Source of the DNA: Corallococcus sp. AS-1-6
GTDB lineage: Bacteria; Myxococcota; Myxococcia; Myxococcales; Myxococcaceae
Length of the DNA stretch: 64,000 bases
Assembly: GCF_020037015.1 (NCBI RefSeq)
Contig: NZ_JAIQDE010000008.1
Span: 124,001-188,000, forward strand
Direction: 5' to 3'
The notes under the pieces are model-generated. The model had not been told where the DNA came from and ran no database searches. It saw nothing but the letters and a program-made list of their open reading frames with translations. Positions 49,861 to 58,209 of this stretch are shown here, in pieces. Made by a program: the position numbers and the translations under genes. Each line of letters begins with the position of its first letter. Positions within the stretch are counted from its first letter, which is position 1.

Positions 49861-50874
49861 ATGTCCGATGACGTCCAGGTACGCCGTGCGCGGGCCGAAG
49901 AGGCCCTCCGGCGCACGAGTGCCTCCCTGGTGTTGCTGGACCTGGGCGGTCACACCGCCACGGGCTTCGTCATCTCCCCCGAAGGCCACGTCGTCACCAG
50001 CCTCCACGCGGTGGCCAGCGCCCGCGCCATCACCGCCGTGCTGCCGGACGGCCTGCGCTCCCCGGTGGTGCAGGTGGCGGCCGTGGACGAGCGCCGCGAC
50101 CTGGCCCTCCTGTGCCTCTCCGTCCCGGACCTGGTGCCCCCCCTCCCGCTGGGCCCCGCCACGCTGCCCTCGGAGGGCGAGTCCCTGCACGTCATCCAGG
50201 CCCACGCGGACCGCGCCCCCGAACCGCGCCTGCTGGAGGTCCGCGCGGTGCAGGTGCTGGGCGAATGGCTCACCCTGCTGGAGCTGTCCCGCACGCTGCC
50301 CGAGGACGCGTCCGGCTCGCCGGTGCTGGACGCGCGCGGGCAGGTGGTGGGGCTGGCCACCGCGGCGCTCGCCAACGGCCGCGCGCTGGGGCTGGTCATC
50401 CCGGTGCGCTACATCGCGCCGCTCCTCAAGACGCCCGGCCCGCCCCGCCCGCTGTCCGCGCTGGACGCGCCCCGGCAGCGCGCCATGCGCGTGCGGCAGG
50501 TGCCGCAGCATCCCGTGGGCCTGCTGGAGGGCTGCGCGACGCCGGCCGTGGAGTCCGTGGCCTCGCTGCTGGGCCAGGCCATCAACGTGGGCGCCCCCGC
50601 CTACAACCGGGGCGACGTGGAGGGCTGCTACCGCCTCTACGCGCACACCGCCGAGCAGCTCATCGACGAGCGCGACGACTGCCCCGGCGTCCAGCGCGCG
50701 CTGCGCGACGGCCTCCTGCGCTGCGAGGCCCTGAAGGACGTGGAGGACCGGGCCTGGGCCCTGCGCGACACGTTCGACGGGTTGATGGACGTCATCGGCC
50801 GGTGGCGCCAGTCCCGCCCGGCGCCTCCCACCCCCGCCAGCAAGCGCCCCCCGCCGAAGACGTACCTCAACTAG
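49861..50874 (+). CDS. Trypsin-like serine protease with degenerate serine motif
   Basis: 337 residues from ATG 49861 (GTG 49855 in frame); GGGGG lies just upstream. The trypsin triad can be assigned: H49 in VVTSLHAV, D80 in DERRDLALL and S153 in EDASGSPVLD, where the usual GNSGGP is DASGSP. This replaces Gly by Ala and Gly-Pro by Ser-Pro, so activity may be reduced. Residues about 215-325 form a helical domain with many Ala, Arg and Leu, not PDZ. There is no obvious signal peptide. It stands between uvrA and the lipid cluster. Confidence 0.68.
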   Translation: MSDDVQVRRARAEEALRRTSASLVLLDLGGHTATGFVISPEGHVVTSLHAVASARAITAVLPDGLRSPVVQVAAVDERRDLALLCLSVPDLVPPLPLGPATLPSEGESLHVIQAHADRAPEPRLLEVRAVQVLGEWLTLLELSRTLPEDASGSPVLDARGQVVGLATAALANGRALGLVIPVRYIAPLLKTPGPPRPLSALDAPRQRAMRVRQVPQHPVGLLEGCATPAVESVASLLGQAINVGAPAYNRGDVEGCYRLYAHTAEQLIDERDDCPGVQRALRDGLLRCEALKDVEDRAWALRDTFDGLMDVIGRWRQSRPAPPTPASKRPPPKTYLN

Positions 50875-51202
50875 GGGCGCACCCCGATACATCCGGGTCA
50901 ATTCCAGTAAAAACAAAATAAACATCCATCCTTTGACAATCTGGTTATCATTGTATAACTGGAAGTCGCCACGGTGGGGGACTGCGGCGAGCACCCGACC
51001 CGGGGCTCGGCGGCGTGGCCATCCGGTACACCCCCGCACTCACACCTGCGTTTGAAGCGTCCACGCGCAGCGGCTCCCCGTACCCGGACCGCCGTCGAGG
51101 CCTCGCTTCCCACCGCCCGTGGCGCTCGCCGCACGGCGCGCAACGGGAGGGGAGCGCCCGAAGGCAGGGGACCCATGCGCCGTGGCCCGGGAAGCAACAG
51201 CC
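50875..51202. other. Intergenic region upstream of the lipid-like cluster
   Basis: About 330 bases. The first 100 are unusually A/T-rich for this genome (gtaaaaacaaaataaacatcc) and contain the promoter at 50933-50959. The remainder is GC-rich leader to the ATG at 51203. I see no small gene or terminator hairpin for the protease gene. Confidence 0.55.
50933..50959 (+). promoter_or_regulatory. Sigma-A-like promoter for the 51.2-57.2 kb cluster
   Basis: TTGACA (50933-50938) is a perfect -35, and TATAAC (50954-50959) lies 15 bases later. Spacing is short (17 is ideal), but the surrounding A/T content stands out. GTTAT (50944-50948) and ATAAC (50955-50959) form an inverted repeat overlapping the -10, a likely operator. 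Confidence 0.6.
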
Positions 51203-52504
51203 ATGGACATCGCCGCCCCTCCCCGTGTCGTGAAGAACCGTGACCTCACCGTGGGCTCCGCCCGGCTCCAGGAGGTCCAGAAGGCGGTCCACTACTACGT
51301 GGACAACCACCACTGTGACGTCATCGGCCGCGTGTTCCACGGCATCCCCGGCCGCGAGGCGAGCGTCAGCCTCAGCCCGACCCGCCGGGAGGCGGCCTCG
51401 CGCGGACGCCGGGAGGTCCTCCACTTCGGCTCCTACAACTACTCCGGCCTGAACGGGCACCCGCGCGTGGTGGCCGCGGCGGAGGCGGCCCTCAAGCGCT
51501 ACGGCACGACGGTCAGCGGCGTGCGGCTGCTCAACGGCACCTGCGAGCTGCACCTGGAGCTGGAGCGCGCGCTGGCGGAGTTCCTCGGCTTCGAGGACTG
51601 CGTCACCTACAGCAGCGGCTACGCGGCGAACCTGTCCGTGCTGTCCGCGCTGTGCGGCGAGGGCGACGTCGTGCTGTCGGACATGCTCAACCACCAGTCC
51701 ATCATCGACGGGCTGAAGCTGTCGGGCGCGGACGTGCGCACCTTCCGGCACAAGAGCCTGCGCAGCATCGAAGGCATGCTGAAGAAGCTGCCCTTCGAGC
51801 AGCGCAAGTTCATCATCACCGACGGCGTCTTCAGCATGGACGGCGACGTGGCGGACCTGCCGGGCATCGTGGCGCTGGCGGAGTCCTACAACGCCTTCGT
51901 GCTCGTGGATGACGCGCACGCCACCGCGGCCATGGGCCCCAACGGCCGGGGCACCCCGGCGCACTTCGCCCTCCAGCACGGCGTGGACGTGCTCACCGGC
52001 AGCCTCAGCAAGGGCCTGCCGGGCATCGGCGGGTTCGCCGCCGGCGCGAAGGCCACCATCGACCTGCTGCGCTTCGGCTCCAACGGCTACATCTTCTCCG
52101 CCTCGCTGCCGCCCCCCGTCGCCGCGGGCCTGCTGGAGGGCATCCGCATCCTCCAGGAGGAGCCCGAGCTGCAGCAGCGGCTGCACCACAACGAGAACGT
52201 CCTGCGGACCGGCATCCGCGCCATGGGCCTGGACTGCATGAACAGCGAGTCCCCCATCATCCCCGTGCTGATGCCCGCCTACGAGAAGACCTTCGAGCTG
52301 ACGCGGCTGCTCCACGAGGAGGGCATCTACGTCAACCCGGTGGGCTACCCCGCGGTGAGCAAGAACCGGACGCGGCTGCGCATCAACGTCAGCGCCAACC
52401 TGAGGCAGGCGGACCTGGAGCGCTTCCTGGACACCCTGGACCGCTGCAGCCGCAAGCTGGGCCTCCAGCAGCAGGCCCCGGCCCTGTCGCCCACCGGCAC
52501 CTGA
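51203..52504 (+). CDS. Alpha-oxoamine synthase (serine palmitoyltransferase/AONS-like)
   Basis: 433 residues from ATG 51203. PLP-dependent fold type I: the aldehyde-binding lysine is K270 in GSLSKGLPGIGGF, the aspartate that pairs with the pyridine nitrogen lies in VLVDDAHATAAMG, and the early GSYNYSGLNGHPRV and GTTVSGVRLLNGTCELH segments are those of SPT/AONS/KBL/ALAS enzymes. The family condenses an amino acid with an acyl-CoA, losing CO2. Which substrates are used is not readable, but the neighbours (hydroxylase, acyltransferases) point to long-chain amino-ketone formation, as in sphingolipid synthesis. First gene after the promoter at 50933. Confidence 0.85.
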   Translation: MDIAAPPRVVKNRDLTVGSARLQEVQKAVHYYVDNHHCDVIGRVFHGIPGREASVSLSPTRREAASRGRREVLHFGSYNYSGLNGHPRVVAAAEAALKRYGTTVSGVRLLNGTCELHLELERALAEFLGFEDCVTYSSGYAANLSVLSALCGEGDVVLSDMLNHQSIIDGLKLSGADVRTFRHKSLRSIEGMLKKLPFEQRKFIITDGVFSMDGDVADLPGIVALAESYNAFVLVDDAHATAAMGPNGRGTPAHFALQHGVDVLTGSLSKGLPGIGGFAAGAKATIDLLRFGSNGYIFSASLPPPVAAGLLEGIRILQEEPELQQRLHHNENVLRTGIRAMGLDCMNSESPIIPVLMPAYEKTFELTRLLHEEGIYVNPVGYPAVSKNRTRLRINVSANLRQADLERFLDTLDRCSRKLGLQQQAPALSPTGT

Positions 52505-52532
52505 CGCACGCCCCCTCCCAGGACTCGCGCCC

Positions 52533-53810
52533 ATGGACCTCAAGGAACAGCTCCTCTACGGGCTGCCGGTGTTCTTCACCCCCATCCTCCTGGAGCTGGT
52601 GGTGGGGGTGTTGCGGCGGCGGCCGGCGTACCGGCTCAACGACCTCATCACCAACGTGACGATGAGCCTGCTCACCGTCCTGGGCAGCGTCGTCATCGCC
52701 GGGGCCACGTTCGTCTTCTACGGCTACGTGCACCGGCACCACGCGCTCTTCGCGCTGCCCAACGACTCCGCGTGGACGTGGGTGCTGGCGTTCCTGTCCT
52801 ACGACTTCTTCTACTACTGGGCGCACCGCCTGCATCACACCATGGCGTGGATGTGGGGCATCCACGTCGTCCACCACTCGGGCGAGGACATGAACTTCGG
52901 CCTGGCGGTGCGCCAGAGCGCCCTGGGCGAGCTGACCACGTGGCCCTTCTTCGTGCCCATGGCGCTGCTGGGCATCTCGCCGGAGGTCTTCCTGGGCATC
53001 ACCAGCCTCCAGCTCGTCTTCCAGTACGCCATCCACAACACCTACGTGCCGCCGCTGGGCTTCCTGGAGAAGGTGCTCGTCACCCCGTCCCAGCACCGCG
53101 TCCACCACAGCCGCAACACGCCGTACATCGACAAGAACTACGGCAACATCCTGGTCGTGTGGGACCTGCTCTTCGGCACCTACCAGCCGGAGCTGCCGGA
53201 GCACCCTCCCGTCTATGGGCTGCGCGCGGGCCTGCGCTCGTGGAACCCCTTCACCGCGCACTTCCACTACTTCGGCGAGCTCTTCCAGAAGGCCGCCGCC
53301 TGCGAGCGGGTGTCCGACAAGCTGCTGTGCGTCGTGCGCGGTCCGGGCTGGACGCCCCCCTCCCTGCGCGCGGACCGCTTCCGCCACGCGGACGACGGGC
53401 CGTCCGCCACGTTCCAGAAGTACGACCCCAGGCTGCCCTGGCCCGTGGCCGCCTACTGCTTCGCGCAGTTCCTGGTGCTCGCCACCGGCATCCTCCTGGT
53501 GGCGTGGTACCTGGACACGCTGGGCGTGGCCGCGCGCGTCCTGGCGCTGGGGCTGGTGCTCGTCAGCACCTGGACCCTCGGCGTGCTGATGGATTCGCGC
53601 CCCTGGGCCTGGCGGATGGAGTGCGCGCGGCTGGCCTGCGTGGCGCTGTTCGTCCCCGCCCTGGCGCTGATGGAAGGCCTGCCCCTGACGGGCGCGCTGC
53701 CCCTGCTCCTGCACCCCGTGCTCGGCTCGCTGTGGCTCCTGCGCTTCCGCGCCGTGTTCCAGGAGGGCGCGTCCCAGGCCTCCCGGACCCCGGGCGCGCT
53801 GGCCGCCTGA
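52533..53810 (+). CDS. Fatty acid hydroxylase/sterol desaturase-family membrane di-iron enzyme
   Basis: 425 residues, ATG 52533, 28 bases after the synthase. Four N-terminal membrane segments enclose the histidine motifs: HRLHH and HVVHH close together, then HRVHHSRN about 95 residues later, a di-iron pattern of the FA-hydroxylase superfamily (also alkylglycerol mono-oxygenase). Another four or five hydrophobic segments form an extra C-terminal domain. The enzyme would hydroxylate or desaturate a lipid chain in the membrane. In a sphingolipid-like pathway this fits C4 or alpha-carbon hydroxylation. Exact reaction is not fixed. Confidence 0.8.
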   Translation: MDLKEQLLYGLPVFFTPILLELVVGVLRRRPAYRLNDLITNVTMSLLTVLGSVVIAGATFVFYGYVHRHHALFALPNDSAWTWVLAFLSYDFFYYWAHRLHHTMAWMWGIHVVHHSGEDMNFGLAVRQSALGELTTWPFFVPMALLGISPEVFLGITSLQLVFQYAIHNTYVPPLGFLEKVLVTPSQHRVHHSRNTPYIDKNYGNILVVWDLLFGTYQPELPEHPPVYGLRAGLRSWNPFTAHFHYFGELFQKAAACERVSDKLLCVVRGPGWTPPSLRADRFRHADDGPSATFQKYDPRLPWPVAAYCFAQFLVLATGILLVAWYLDTLGVAARVLALGLVLVSTWTLGVLMDSRPWAWRMECARLACVALFVPALALMEGLPLTGALPLLLHPVLGSLWLLRFRAVFQEGASQASRTPGALAA

Positions 53811-53856
53811 GCCGCCTCCCCTTCTTCTTCTCCGTCCCTCCTTCGCACGACACGTC

Positions 53857-55125
53857 ATGACCGCGTCCGCCACCGCCATCGGGAGCGCCCCCGCGCCCCA
53901 CGCCCCTCCAGGGCCGCTCGAATTCCGCTGGGTCTCCTCCATCCAGGAAATCGGCCGGGAGGCCTGGAACACCTGCTTCCCGACCTCGGACGTGATGCAG
54001 GCCTATGAGCTGCACCAGGCCACGGAGGCCGCCAGCCTGGAGGACGTGCAGTTCCACTACCTCCAGGTCCGGAGCGCGTCCGAGGTCCTGGCCGTCGTGC
54101 CGTGCTTCCGCTTCCGGATGTCGCTGACGGTCATCGCGCCGGACAACGTCAACAAGGTCGTCTCCCAGGTGCGCCGCGTCCTGCCGGACTTCCTGTTCCT
54201 CAACGCCTTCGTCATCGGGACGCCCATCGCCATCTGCAAGGACTTGCTGGGTGTGCGCCCGGACCTGCCGAAGCCGCGCCGTGACGCCGTGCTGCGGGCC
54301 ATCTCCGACGAGGTGGTGGCCCGGGCCCGGCACCTGAAGCTGGGCCTGGTCTTCATGAAGGAGCTCACCACCCGGCTGCTGCCGGAGGTGCGGGACGTGC
54401 TGTCCCCGCGCTTCTCCTTCGTGGAGAGCGCCGCCACCACCTACCTCTACCTGGGCGAGCCCGGGAAGAGCACCTACCGGGAGCGGCTGCGCAAGAAGTA
54501 CCGCTCCCTCATGAACAACCGCATGGCCCGCGTCCAGGAGGCGGGCCTGCGCTGGGAGCAGGTCGCGGACTTCTCCCGCTACGCCGCGCAGATGCACCCG
54601 CTGTACCTCCAGGTGCTGAACCGCTCGAAGATCCGCTTCGAGACGCTCAGCGTGGACTTCTTCGCCCGGCTGCCCGCGCTCATGGGCGAGCGCGTCTTCG
54701 CCCTCCTGTGCTTCAAGGGCGAGGAGCTGGTGTCCTTCGAGCTGTTCCTCAAGGACGACGAGTGGGTGCACCCCATCTACCTGGGGCTGGACTACCGCCT
54801 GCGGGACGAGGGCGCGCTGTACTTCAACAGCATCTACAAGATCGTGGAGGTGCTGGAGGCCCACGGCAAGGCCGTGGTGCAACTGGGCCAGACGAGCTAC
54901 GCCGTCAAGGCGAGCATCGGCGCGGTGGTGGACCGGCTCTACCTGGCCGTCCACCACACGAACCCGGTGCTGGACGCCCTGCTGAAGCGCTTCGGCGCGG
55001 AGCTGTTCCCGCCCACGCCGCTGCCGCGCTCGCAGCGCGTGTTCCGGGACATGAAGGAGAACGACGACGGCCTGGCCCGTCACGGCATCCACTTCGAGCG
55101 GCTGGACGACGGGAGCGAGGAATGA
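53857..55125 (+). CDS. FemAB/BioF2-like acyltransferase 1
   Basis: 422 residues. After a disordered head there are two GNAT-like halves. The second contains KSTYRERLRKKYRSLMNNRM, a motif with RxxxRKKxR basic residues, then FALLCFKGEELVSFELFL and YLGLDYRLRDEGALYFNSIY, the pattern of Acetyltransf_6/peptidogalycan-recognition families. These enzymes acylate amines using acyl-CoA or aminoacyl-tRNA. Bacterial ceramide synthase has been described as an acyl-CoA-dependent enzyme of this general fold, which makes N-acylation of the cluster's amino lipid plausible. It is 46 bases after the hydroxylase, and its stop overlaps the next ATG (ATGA). Confidence 0.7.
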   Translation: MTASATAIGSAPAPHAPPGPLEFRWVSSIQEIGREAWNTCFPTSDVMQAYELHQATEAASLEDVQFHYLQVRSASEVLAVVPCFRFRMSLTVIAPDNVNKVVSQVRRVLPDFLFLNAFVIGTPIAICKDLLGVRPDLPKPRRDAVLRAISDEVVARARHLKLGLVFMKELTTRLLPEVRDVLSPRFSFVESAATTYLYLGEPGKSTYRERLRKKYRSLMNNRMARVQEAGLRWEQVADFSRYAAQMHPLYLQVLNRSKIRFETLSVDFFARLPALMGERVFALLCFKGEELVSFELFLKDDEWVHPIYLGLDYRLRDEGALYFNSIYKIVEVLEAHGKAVVQLGQTSYAVKASIGAVVDRLYLAVHHTNPVLDALLKRFGAELFPPTPLPRSQRVFRDMKENDDGLARHGIHFERLDDGSEE

Positions 55126-56309
55126 GCACGGCCACCACCACGCGGATTGTCCCCAGCATCCAGCAGGTGCCCCAGGCGCTCTGGGACGAGAAGCTGGCCC
55201 AGGGCCACCCCTTCAAGAGCGCGGCCTTCCTGTCGTGCCTGGAGGACTCGTTCCCGGAGCGGAAGTTCGGCTACCTGGTGATGTCCCAGGGCGAGGACGT
55301 CGTCGGCCTGGCCGTCATCACCGAGGAGCGCCTGGACCTCACCCTCCTCATGCCGGACCGGGTGGGCGCCCTGGCCAAGGGCGTGCGCCGGGTGATGCCC
55401 GGCTTCCTGTCCCTGGGCCTGGGCATGGTGGGCACCTTCGAAACGGCGCAGCGGCACTGGTGGTACGACGCGCGCAAGCTGTCGGAGCACGACTTCGCCC
55501 AGGCGCTGCTGGAGGCCTGCGACACGGTCTGCACGGACTCCGCGCTGCTGCTGGTGCGCGACTTCATGGAGGGGCTGCCGGAGGACCTGCGGCTGCAGTC
55601 GTGGTTCCTGGAGCGGGGCTTCAAGCCGGTGGCCAACCACCCCATGGCGATGGTGACGCTCGACGGGATGAGCAGCGAGCAGCACTTCCAGCGGCTGAAG
55701 AAGAAGTCGCGGCAGAACCTGCGCAAGAAGCTGAAGGACGCGGAGGCGCTGGGGTTCCAGGTGGAGCGCGTGCGGGACTTCCGCCCGCTCATCGACGCGT
55801 GCTACCCGCTCTACCTCCAGGTCCACGAGGGCGCCTCGGAGTTCAAGCGCAACCCCTTCCCGCGCGCCTTCTTCGAGACCCTCGCCGAGCGCATGCCCGC
55901 CACCAGCAGCTTCCTCACGCTGCGCACGAAGGAGGGTGAGCTCATCGCCTTCATCCTCACGGGCACGGGCGGCGGGGTGCACAACCCCTTCCTCATCGGC
56001 ATGGACTACGCGCGCACGGAGGGCACCCCCGCGTACTACCTGCTGCTCTGGAAGGAGCTGGAGCACGCGGCCCTGCACGGGTGCCGGGTGGCGGACCTGG
56101 GGTTGACCAGCTACTTCGTCAAGCAGACCGTGGGCGCGGACCTGGAGGGGATGACCATGGCCGCGCGCCTGCAGTCCCCCTGGCTGCGGCCGCTCATCAA
56201 CCCGCTGCTGCCGCTGCTGCTGAGCGAGAAGCAGCCCCAGGAGCGGCGCCGCTTCCGCGTCTCCACGTCCGACGAGGGGGACCAGCCCCCCTCCCACAAG
56301 GCGGCGTGA
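55122..56309 (+). CDS. FemAB/BioF2-like acyltransferase 2
   Basis: 395 residues from ATG 55122, overlapping the preceding stop by 4 bases; the ribosome binding site is GGGAGCGAGG. It shares the preceding gene's architecture: LKKKSRQNLRKKLKDAEALG corresponds to the basic motif of acyltransferase 1, and LTLRTKEGELIAFILTGTGG plus FLIGMDYARTEGTPAYYLLL mirror its later blocks. The two are diverged tandem duplicates. No signal peptide. One may acylate the amino group and the other a hydroxyl or a second amine; this is inference. The stop overlaps the next GTG (GTGA). Confidence 0.68.
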   Translation: MSTATTTRIVPSIQQVPQALWDEKLAQGHPFKSAAFLSCLEDSFPERKFGYLVMSQGEDVVGLAVITEERLDLTLLMPDRVGALAKGVRRVMPGFLSLGLGMVGTFETAQRHWWYDARKLSEHDFAQALLEACDTVCTDSALLLVRDFMEGLPEDLRLQSWFLERGFKPVANHPMAMVTLDGMSSEQHFQRLKKKSRQNLRKKLKDAEALGFQVERVRDFRPLIDACYPLYLQVHEGASEFKRNPFPRAFFETLAERMPATSSFLTLRTKEGELIAFILTGTGGGVHNPFLIGMDYARTEGTPAYYLLLWKELEHAALHGCRVADLGLTSYFVKQTVGADLEGMTMAARLQSPWLRPLINPLLPLLLSEKQPQERRRFRVSTSDEGDQPPSHKAA

Positions 56310-57208
56310 CCGTGATCCGCTTCGCCTACGGCTGCATCCCGTCCATCATGTCCCTCGCCTTCGCCAACACCCTGGTGCGGCGCGGGGGGCTCGTGCCCAC
56401 CAGCATCCTGCTGTCCGCCGGGGGCCTGCGCTTCCAGAAGAAGCGCTACACCCCGGCCCAGGTCCTGCCCGTCTTCCTGCGGCAGTTCGGCGCGCGCTTC
56501 ACCGGCTACAACGTCCTCGCGGGGCTCGGGGGCTCGCTGCCCTTCGGCGCCCCTCGCGGCGGGCTGATGAGCTTCCAGCAGCTCTCGCGCGCCTACGGCA
56601 TCCCGCTGAAGGTCAGCGACGACTTCTCCGGGGAGGAGACCGTCGAGGCGCTGCGAGCGCAGCAGGTGGACCTCTTCGTCACCAGCATGTGCGATCAGAT
56701 CCTCCGCGAGCCGCTGCTGGGCCTGCCGCGCCACGGCTGCCTGAACCTCCACCCGTCGCTGCTGCCGGACTTCCGCGGCGTGGACTCCATCTTCCAGGCC
56801 ATGCTCCACGGCGTGCCGGAGATTGGGACGACGCTCCACCGCACCACCGCGCGCATCGACGCGGGGGACGTGCATGGCCAGTCCGCCTTCACGCGCACCG
56901 GCGCGGAGTCCCACCTGGCGCTGACGGTGAAGGCGACCGCGGCGGGGGTGCCGCTGCTCGCGCGGCACCTGGAGGCGCTCGAGCAGGGCCGGACGCCCCC
57001 CTCGCTCGCCATCGACGTGAGCCGCGCCCGCTTCCCCTACCGCTCCTGGCCCACGCGCGAGGAGCTGGAGCGCTTCCACGCGGCGGGCCAGGTGTTCTGG
57101 CGCGCGGAGGACTTCCGCCGGCTGCTGCGCTTCGAGGACCCCACCGACCCGACGACGCGGGACGTGTTCCCCGTGGCCAAGGCGCCCCTGGGGACCGCGG
57201 CCTCCTGA
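56306..57208 (+). CDS. Formyltransferase-family protein ending the cluster
   Basis: 300 residues from GTG 56306, within the GTGA overlap (GTG 56312 is an alternative). The formyltransferase core has N147-L-H149 in CLNLHPSLLPDFRG and D188 in RIDAGDVHGQ, the Asn-His-Asp set of methionyl-tRNA/GAR formyltransferases using 10-formyltetrahydrofolate. The N-terminal 100 residues are not those of Fmt, and the tRNA-binding C-terminal domain is absent. It would formylate an amine or, in related families, catalyse C-C or C-N formyl transfer. Its position at the end of four coupled genes ties it to the same product. Confidence 0.8.
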   Translation: MTVIRFAYGCIPSIMSLAFANTLVRRGGLVPTSILLSAGGLRFQKKRYTPAQVLPVFLRQFGARFTGYNVLAGLGGSLPFGAPRGGLMSFQQLSRAYGIPLKVSDDFSGEETVEALRAQQVDLFVTSMCDQILREPLLGLPRHGCLNLHPSLLPDFRGVDSIFQAMLHGVPEIGTTLHRTTARIDAGDVHGQSAFTRTGAESHLALTVKATAAGVPLLARHLEALEQGRTPPSLAIDVSRARFPYRSWPTREELERFHAAGQVFWRAEDFRRLLRFEDPTDPTTRDVFPVAKAPLGTAAS

Positions 57209-57214
57209 GCCCTG

Positions 57215-57239
57215 CCCGCCGGGGCCATCCTCCGGCGGG
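57215..57239. terminator. Hairpin between convergent genes, weak terminator candidate
   Basis: CCCGCCGG (57215-57222) pairs with CCGGCGGG (57232-57239) over a 9-base loop, six bases after the formyltransferase stop. It has no T-run on either strand, so termination is uncertain. It lies between convergent genes. Confidence 0.35.
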
Positions 57240-57251
57240 GAGCGCGCCGCT

Positions 57252-57836
57252 TCAGGCCTCGTCCCAGCGGATCCGCAGTGAATAGGTGTGCTCGGTGCGC
57301 TCCAGCACGTCCACGCGCGGCAGCACCCGCGTGCGGCGCAGCACCTGCTCCACCACGCCCGCCACGAAGTCCGGCAGCGGATCCGCGTCCACCACGCGCG
57401 CCCGCCACTCCCGCGCGCGCACCGGCTCCAGCGTGAGCTTCATGTCCTCGCGGCCCGCGCGCAGGTACGTGGGCAGCCGCGCCAGGCACCGCTCCGCGCC
57501 CAACAGCGGCGCCGCCGCCGCGAAGATGCGCCCCACCAGCGTCTGCGCGAACCCCTCCACGTAGTGGGTGCCCAGCACGCGGTTGGCGTCCTCGTTGGCC
57601 AGGCCCGGGCACGCATGCCGCCGCGCCACCGCCAGCGACGCGCGCCACACCTCCAGGGGGAGGCGCTCCTCCACCGTGTCCGGGTCGTAGCCCACGTCCC
57701 GCAGCGCCTGCGCGAACGGGCCGGACGGCCTCAGCGCGTGCTCGAACAGCCCTTCGAAGTTGCGGCGAGGCACCCGCACCATCAGCAGCGGCAGGCCTGG
57801 CGCCTGCCGCGTCTCCGGATGATTCCACGGCTCCAT
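57252..57836 (-). CDS. DUF2378 family protein (myxobacterial paralogous family)
   Basis: About 194 residues from ATG 57836; a TTG at 57845 is in frame and closer to a G7 stretch, so a TTG start is possible. The sequence follows the Myxococcus family TIGR02265/DUF2378: FEGLFEHALRPSGPFAQALRDVGYD, RLPLEVWRASLAVARRHACP, ANRVLGTHYVEGFAQTLVGRI and a late beta-rich part with VDVLERTEHTYSLRIRW. No export signal. These proteins occur in many copies in myxobacteria and are of unknown function, possibly linked to motility or development. Confidence 0.82.
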   Translation of the reverse strand: MEPWNHPETRQAPGLPLLMVRVPRRNFEGLFEHALRPSGPFAQALRDVGYDPDTVEERLPLEVWRASLAVARRHACPGLANEDANRVLGTHYVEGFAQTLVGRIFAAAAPLLGAERCLARLPTYLRAGREDMKLTLEPVRAREWRARVVDADPLPDFVAGVVEQVLRRTRVLPRVDVLERTEHTYSLRIRWDEA

Positions 57837-58209
57837 GGTCTTCAACCCCCCCAGGGTCCAGCCCCCGCACCGTCCCGGCCGGGAAACCGTGTCTCAGTGT
57901 ATCAGCCTCCACGCGCCGGGCCTGCCCGCCTGGTTGCCGCTGTTGTGGACTTTTCCAATGATTTCCCCCGCATTTTCCCGCGCCGCTCGCGCTGATCCGT
58001 GACGGCTCGCCTCGGGGGATTCAGAGACTTCGGGTCGCAATGGACCCTTACTGAAAGCAAATTTTTGGTGTCAACCGTTGGATTCACCGGAAGTCCACCA
58101 GCCCAATCCCCTGATTCCTGGGCTGCCGCGTTAACTTCTTCAACCCATCGGAAACTCTCGGAGTTCATCGTGCGAGAATTGTTCATCCCCCTTGCAGTGT
58201 GAGTGATCC
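57837..58209. other. Intergenic region before the M4 metallopeptidase
   Basis: About 370 bases between divergent genes. An A/T-richer part (about 57940-58075, with catttttcccg-type and caaatttttggtg stretches) suggests the promoter of the peptidase, but I cannot fix -35/-10 boxes. I see no gene. Confidence 0.45.

Noticed and set aside
57215-57239. Full terminator after the lipid-like cluster
   Set aside because: Stem is good but no T-run follows; kept only as a weak candidate.
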